In this document: positions 32,033-35,884 of the stretch, one piece after another
Position numbering within the stretch: position 1 is the stretch's first letter
Layout: every line of letters begins with the position of its first letter
Assembly: GCA_964410485.1 (NCBI GenBank)
Contig: CAYPHJ010000043.1
Location: 1-35,884 of the forward strand
Origin: CAYPHJ01 sp964410485
Lineage (GTDB): Bacteria; Desulfobacterota; Binatia; UBA9968
Reading direction: 5' to 3'
DNA length: 35,884 bases
Notes under the pieces: generated by a model
Database searches by the model: none
Seen by the model: the letters and a program-made list of their open reading frames with translations, nothing else
Told to the model about the DNA's origin: nothing
Made by a program: the position numbers and the translations under genes

Positions 32033-33055
32033 ATGAAGCGATCTGCGGTCGTTGTCGATCGTGAGTTTCTCAAACACGACCCGGGTGACGGTCATCCTGA
32101 ACGACCGGAGCGTATCGGCGTCCTGGTGGATCTCGCCCAAGGCCTGGATCGGCAGCGATACGAGCTGCTGCCGCCCAAACCCGCCAGCCGGGATAAGCTC
32201 GAGGCCTGCCACAGCGCCGATTATATTGCGCTTGTGGAGTCCACCTCAAAGATGAACCGATTCGCGCTTGACGGCGATACGATTGTCTGTCGCGATTCGT
32301 TTGCCACCGGTCTTTTGGCAGCAGGGGGCTTTTTGGCGCTTCTCGAGTCCATAGAGGCCGGTGAAAACAGCAATGGGTTTGCCCTGGTGCGACCGCCCGG
32401 TCATCATGCTTTGGCCGAGCGGGCCATGGGGTTTTGCCTGTTTAATACGATCGCTATCGGCGCGCGCCATCTTCAACGGCGCTATGGCATCAGCAGAGTA
32501 GCCATTGTCGATTGGGACGTTCACCACGGCAACGGTACGCAAGACGCATTTTACGATGATCAGTCCGTGCTTTTTATTTCCACCCATCAGTATCCATTTT
32601 ATCCCGGCACGGGCGCATTGACGGAGACGGGAAGGGGCGCCGGCGCCGGTTTCACGATCAACATCCCACTTCCGGCCGGTTGCGGCGACGCGGAATATCT
32701 TGCTGTGTTTGACCAGATTATTGTCCCGGCCCTGAAACATTTCGCGCCCGAGTGGGTCTTGGTTTCCGCCGGCTTCGACCCCCATCGTCGCGATCCTCTT
32801 GGCGGCATGGGTGTGACCGAAGCGGGCTTTGCCGCCATGGCGCAGCTGTTGGTCGAAATCGCTGATGAGTATACATGCGGAAAAATCGCTTTGCTGCTCG
32901 AAGGCGGGTATGATCTCGCCGGGCTCAAGCATTCGGCCGCTGCGGTGCTCGACACTATGCAGGCGACGACAGTGCGAGACCGTTCGATTGAGGCAAGCGT
33001 CAAACTTGATCCTCTCATTCGCAGGATTCAGCAGGTTCGCGAAAAGTACCGGTGA
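32033..33055 (+). CDS. Histone deacetylase-family protein (acetylpolyamine/acetyl-lysine deacetylase-like)
   Basis: A 340-aa arginase/deacetylase-fold zinc hydrolase. Catalytic His124-His125 in RPPGHHA; zinc ligands Asp162 and His164 in DWDVHHGNGTQ and Asp249 in SAGFDPHRRDPLGGM; catalytic Tyr293 in LEGGYDL. Bacterial members remove acetyl groups from acetylpolyamines, acetyl-lysine or acetoin-related substrates. The arginine decarboxylase gene nearby feeds polyamine synthesis, so a polyamine substrate is plausible, though the two genes are separated by tatCB on the other strand. Confidence 0.9.
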   Translation: MKRSAVVVDREFLKHDPGDGHPERPERIGVLVDLAQGLDRQRYELLPPKPASRDKLEACHSADYIALVESTSKMNRFALDGDTIVCRDSFATGLLAAGGFLALLESIEAGENSNGFALVRPPGHHALAERAMGFCLFNTIAIGARHLQRRYGISRVAIVDWDVHHGNGTQDAFYDDQSVLFISTHQYPFYPGTGALTETGRGAGAGFTINIPLPAGCGDAEYLAVFDQIIVPALKHFAPEWVLVSAGFDPHRRDPLGGMGVTEAGFAAMAQLLVEIADEYTCGKIALLLEGGYDLAGLKHSAAAVLDTMQATTVRDRSIEASVKLDPLIRRIQQVREKYR

Positions 33056-33119
33056 TCAAAACTATTGACGGTCTCGCCGGACTGTTTTATCTATTGGCTT
33101 CAAAACCTGGAGATCCACT

Positions 33120-34373
33120 GTGACCACCACTGAACCGCGCAGAGTCGTGGTGACGGGCCTGGGGCTTGTCACCCCGCTCGGGACCGGCGTCGAAAAGAAT
33201 TGGCAGGCGTTGCTCGCCGGCCGTTCCGGCATCCGCCGGATCGATCGTTTCGAAAACGTGGAAGCGTTTGCATCGCGTATCGCCGGCCAGGTGTCGGACT
33301 TCCGAGCGGAAGATTTCATCGAGCCGAAAGAGATCAAAAAAATGGATCTCTTTATCCAGTATAGCGTCGCTGCCGCGGTCATGGCCGTAGAGGACGGCGG
33401 ATTCAAAATCGATCCCCAAGAAGCGGAAGATGTCGGTGTTATTGTTGGCGTCGGGCTCTGTGGCATTGAAACCATCGAGGCAACCGAACGGGCCTACCTG
33501 GAGGGCGGGCCGCGAAAGATCTCTCCTTTTTTCATTCCCAAGGTCATTTCGAATCTCGCGCCCGGGCAGATCGCCATCCGCTGTGGCGCCAAAGGGGTGA
33601 ATTGGACGCCAACATCGGCGTGCGCTTCCGGTACCCATGCACTGGGGGAGGCTTTCCATCTGATCCGGCATGGCTTGCAACAGGCGGCAATTGCCGGCGG
33701 TGCAGAGTCGGCGATTACTCCACTTGGAGTGGGTGGGTTTAGCGCAATGAAGGCGCTGTCAACCCGCAATGACGAGCCGGAGCGCGCCAGCCGTCCCTTC
33801 GATCGGGAGCGTGACGGCTTTATCATTGCCGAGGGATCGGGAATTTTGATCCTGGAGGAAAGAGAGAGGGCCTTGAAGCGCGGCGCGAAAATTTATGCCG
33901 AAGTCATGGGTTACGGCGCCAACGGCGATGCTCATCACATGACGGCGCCGGCGCCCGAGGGAGAGGGCGCGGCGCGCTGCATGCGCCTGGCCTTAAAAGA
34001 CGCGGGGCTGGCCCCGAGCGATATCGATTACATCAATGCGCATGGGACTTCGACCGAATACAACGATTTTAACGAGACACAAGCGATCAAGAAAGTCTTC
34101 GGTGAACACGCCTTCAAGCTGGCCGTGAGCTCGACCAAATCGATGACCGGCCATTTGTTGGGCGCGGCGGGTGCGGTGGAAGGCGTCTATTCGGTACTGG
34201 CGCTTCATCATAGCGCGATTCCGCCAACGATAAACCATGAAAATCGCGATCCTCAGTGCGACCTCGATTATACGCCGAATCAAGCCCGGAAAGCGGACAT
34301 CCGCGTGGCGCTTTCCAATTCCTTCGGCTTTGGCGGTACGAACGCCTGCATTGTTTTCAGGAGGGCTGAATGA
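33120..34373 (+). CDS. fabF: Beta-ketoacyl-ACP synthase II (FabF)
   Basis: A 417-aa condensing enzyme that extends acyl-ACP chains with malonyl-ACP. Catalytic Cys168 in TSACASGTHALGEA, His308 in NAHGTSTEYND and His345 in KSMTGHLLGAAGAVE are all present, as are RRVVVTGLGLVTPLG at the start and SNSFGFGGTNACIVF at the end. GTG start at 33120. Its stop overlaps the fabH ATG by 4 bp. Confidence 0.96.
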   Translation: MTTTEPRRVVVTGLGLVTPLGTGVEKNWQALLAGRSGIRRIDRFENVEAFASRIAGQVSDFRAEDFIEPKEIKKMDLFIQYSVAAAVMAVEDGGFKIDPQEAEDVGVIVGVGLCGIETIEATERAYLEGGPRKISPFFIPKVISNLAPGQIAIRCGAKGVNWTPTSACASGTHALGEAFHLIRHGLQQAAIAGGAESAITPLGVGGFSAMKALSTRNDEPERASRPFDRERDGFIIAEGSGILILEERERALKRGAKIYAEVMGYGANGDAHHMTAPAPEGEGAARCMRLALKDAGLAPSDIDYINAHGTSTEYNDFNETQAIKKVFGEHAFKLAVSSTKSMTGHLLGAAGAVEGVYSVLALHHSAIPPTINHENRDPQCDLDYTPNQARKADIRVALSNSFGFGGTNACIVFRRAE

Positions 34374-35362
34374 GCGGGGATCGACGGCAAAGCATAATCT
34401 TAGGAACCGGTTCCGATTTGCCGCGCAAGGTTCTTACTAATAAGGATTTGGAGAATCTGGTAGACACCAGCGATGACTGGATCACGGTTCGAACGGGCAT
34501 CAGGGAGAGACGCATTCTCGAAGAGGGCAAGGGCAACGCCGATATGGCCTATCAGGCCTCCAAGCGCGCGCTCGATGACGCCGGGCTGGACGCGAAGGAT
34601 CTGGATGCTATTATCATGGGGACCTGCACGCCCGACTACCCTTTTCCCAGCTCTGCATGTGTCCTTGAGGATATGCTGGGAGCGCGCAACGCCTTCTCCT
34701 TCGATGTCAATGCCGCGTGCTCGGGTTTTCTGAACGCGTTGGCGGTGGCCGATTCCTTTATTCAGGGCGGAAAAGTGCGGCACGCGCTGGTGGTCGGCTC
34801 CGATGCCCTGAGTCGATTACTCAATTGGGAAGACCGTACGACGTGCATACTGTTTGGTGATGGGGCGGGCGCTGTGGTTCTGGGTGGTGCCGAAAACGGC
34901 AACGGCATTCTAAGTACAAAACTACGGACGGACGGTTCCTACGTAAAGACTCTCTATGTCCCGGCCGGCGGATCGTTGAAGCCTGCTCAACTGACGACCG
35001 TTCAAAACAACGAACACACCATTACGATGAACGGCAAAGAGGTGTTCAAAATCGCCGTTCGATCCATGGAAGAGATTAGCCGTGAGGCGTTGGCCGAGGC
35101 TGGGATCACGATGGATCAGGTCTCGCTCGTCATTCCGCACCAGGCGAATCGGCGAATCATCGTCGCGCTGGCGGAGAGGCTTGGAATCTCGATTGAGAAA
35201 GTCGTCGTCAATTTAGAAAAGTACGGCAACACGTCGGCAGCTTCCATTCCCGTTGCGCTGGACGAGGCCAAGCGCCAGGGGCGTATCCACAAAGGCGATA
35301 TCGTCTTGCTGAATGCCTTCGGCGCAGGATTCGCCTGGGGCGCCGCCGTCATCAAATTTTAA
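34370..35362 (+). CDS. fabH: Beta-ketoacyl-ACP synthase III (FabH)
   Basis: A 330-aa initiator of fatty acid synthesis, condensing acetyl-CoA (or a branched acyl-CoA) with malonyl-ACP. Catalytic triad Cys117 (VNAACSGFL), His257 (IPHQANRRI) and Asn287 (EKYGNTSAASIP). SDDWITVRTGIRERR near the N-terminus is characteristic. It is coupled to fabF through the ATGA overlap. The other genes usually with it (acpP, fabD, fabG, plsX) are not in the window. Confidence 0.96.
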   Translation: MSGDRRQSIILGTGSDLPRKVLTNKDLENLVDTSDDWITVRTGIRERRILEEGKGNADMAYQASKRALDDAGLDAKDLDAIIMGTCTPDYPFPSSACVLEDMLGARNAFSFDVNAACSGFLNALAVADSFIQGGKVRHALVVGSDALSRLLNWEDRTTCILFGDGAGAVVLGGAENGNGILSTKLRTDGSYVKTLYVPAGGSLKPAQLTTVQNNEHTITMNGKEVFKIAVRSMEEISREALAEAGITMDQVSLVIPHQANRRIIVALAERLGISIEKVVVNLEKYGNTSAASIPVALDEAKRQGRIHKGDIVLLNAFGAGFAWGAAVIKF

Positions 35363-35429
35363 TCAAGCTACAGCGTTCGCAACTTCGAACGTCGAACCGC
35401 GGGTCTTTCTCCCCTACCTCGAACTTTGT

Positions 35430-35884
35430 TTAGCCGACGCGGCGGGTAACTTCCGCCGTGAGACTCTTAAGCCGCTCGCTGATCTCCACCGGATAAATCG
35501 CCGGGTCACGAATCGTCTTGAGCGATTCAGAAAGGGCCTTAAACTCAGCGAGAAAAGCCGCTCGAGATTCTTCGAGGGCCGGATAAGGACCTACGATTTG
35601 TCCCCCGGTCATGACCTTTCGTAGCAACGGCTCCGCTTCCGGAATATCTTCCTCGCGTAATGTGATGAAATCCTTTTGCGGGCAGCCGGCCTCATCGCGC
35701 GCCCGAAAAATTTGTTTTTTTCCGGGCAGAGACACCTTGCCCGTGCTTAGCTTCAAGACGGGCCGGTGATCGTATTCGACCAGCTTGTAAGCCATGTCAA
35801 ACCAAGGAGCATCGGCTGAAACTCCCATCTTGGTGCCCACACCATAGCTGTCGTAAGGAACGCCTGCTGAGGCAAATTCGGCCA
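35430..35884 (-). CDS. pncB: Nicotinate phosphoribosyltransferase, C-terminal part (5' end off the window)
   Basis: The C-terminal portion of a NAD-salvage enzyme that joins nicotinate to PRPP; the frame is open to the right edge (about 151 codons present). Visible residues start EFASAGVPYDSYGVGTKMGV, the family's phosphate-binding and catalytic segment (GVGT), followed by MAYKLVEYDHRPVLKLSTGK, where Lys-Leu-Ser is typical, and a helical end. An internal Met at 35840 is not the true start. It converges with fabH with 67 bp between them. Confidence 0.88.
   Translation of the reverse strand, partial: AEFASAGVPYDSYGVGTKMGVSADAPWFDMAYKLVEYDHRPVLKLSTGKVSLPGKKQIFRARDEAGCPQKDFITLREEDIPEAEPLLRKVMTGGQIVGPYPALEESRAAFLAEFKALSESLKTIRDPAIYPVEISERLKSLTAEVTRRVG

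Noticed and set aside
35313..35624. Plus-strand 103-codon frame after fabH
   Set aside because: It begins inside fabH and lies antisense to the conserved nicotinate phosphoribosyltransferase gene.

Overview
The window is a 35.9 kb piece of a GC-rich bacterial chromosome, most likely from a metagenome assembly: it contains a 100-N scaffold gap flanked by an unmerged 55-bp overlap, plus two single-base frameshifts in otherwise well conserved genes. Gene content (high-affinity type [NiFe] hydrogenase, msrPQ, lone NMT1-like binding protein, three-subunit acyl-CoA carboxylase, pyruvoyl arginine decarboxylase, tatB/tatC, fabF-fabH) and the many intergenic hairpin repeats suggest an uncultured soil or sediment lineage near the former Deltaproteobacteria (Binatota- or NC10-like). 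That placement is inference; no rRNA marker is present.

Region 1 (1-1596, minus): the 3'-open part of a membrane-anchored J-domain protein and a YdjM-type membrane protein.

Region 2 (1887-15582, plus): a hydrogen-oxidation locus. A good sigma-54 -24/-12 element precedes the small and large subunits of a [NiFe] hydrogenase resembling group 1h (CDGD motif at the proximal cluster, no Tat signal). Then come a shortened NifU-like domain gene, a small basic ORF, DUF5947-like and DUF6084-like genes, two more conserved unknown genes, the large-subunit endopeptidase (broken by the N gap), a 55-aa single-helix membrane protein, and hypA, hypF, hypC, hypD, a SIS-domain sugar isomerase gene, and hypE. 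Together they make, mature and probably support an O2-tolerant uptake hydrogenase that scavenges H2. No hypB is present. The small and large subunit genes each carry an apparent +1 A insertion.

Region 3 (15661-26032, mostly minus): a lone receiver-domain protein, Maf, a lone NMT1/SsuA-like binding protein, msrQ and msrP (periplasmic methionine sulfoxide repair, Tat-exported), a small unknown gene, mutY, a lipoprotein, an MFS transporter, a TatD hydrolase, a HEAT-repeat protein and an M24 peptidase. Between tatD and the HEAT gene lies an apparently free-standing transcription unit of about 180 nt (23809-24028). It has a consensus sigma-70 promoter, a Shine-Dalgarno sequence complementary to 14 nt of the 16S rRNA tail, a 13-codon ORF with a CxxC motif, long internal stems and an intrinsic terminator. 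It is the most intriguing element here.

Region 4 (26115-35884): acyl-CoA carboxylase carboxyltransferase, biotin carboxylase and biotin carrier genes behind a strong promoter, pyruvoyl-dependent arginine decarboxylase, tatC and tatB/A (minus), an HDAC-family deacetylase, overlapping fabF and fabH, and the 3' part of nicotinate phosphoribosyltransferase (minus, open at the right edge). Dispersed hairpin repeats sit in several intergenic gaps, including a 40-nt element found twice at 36/40 identity.
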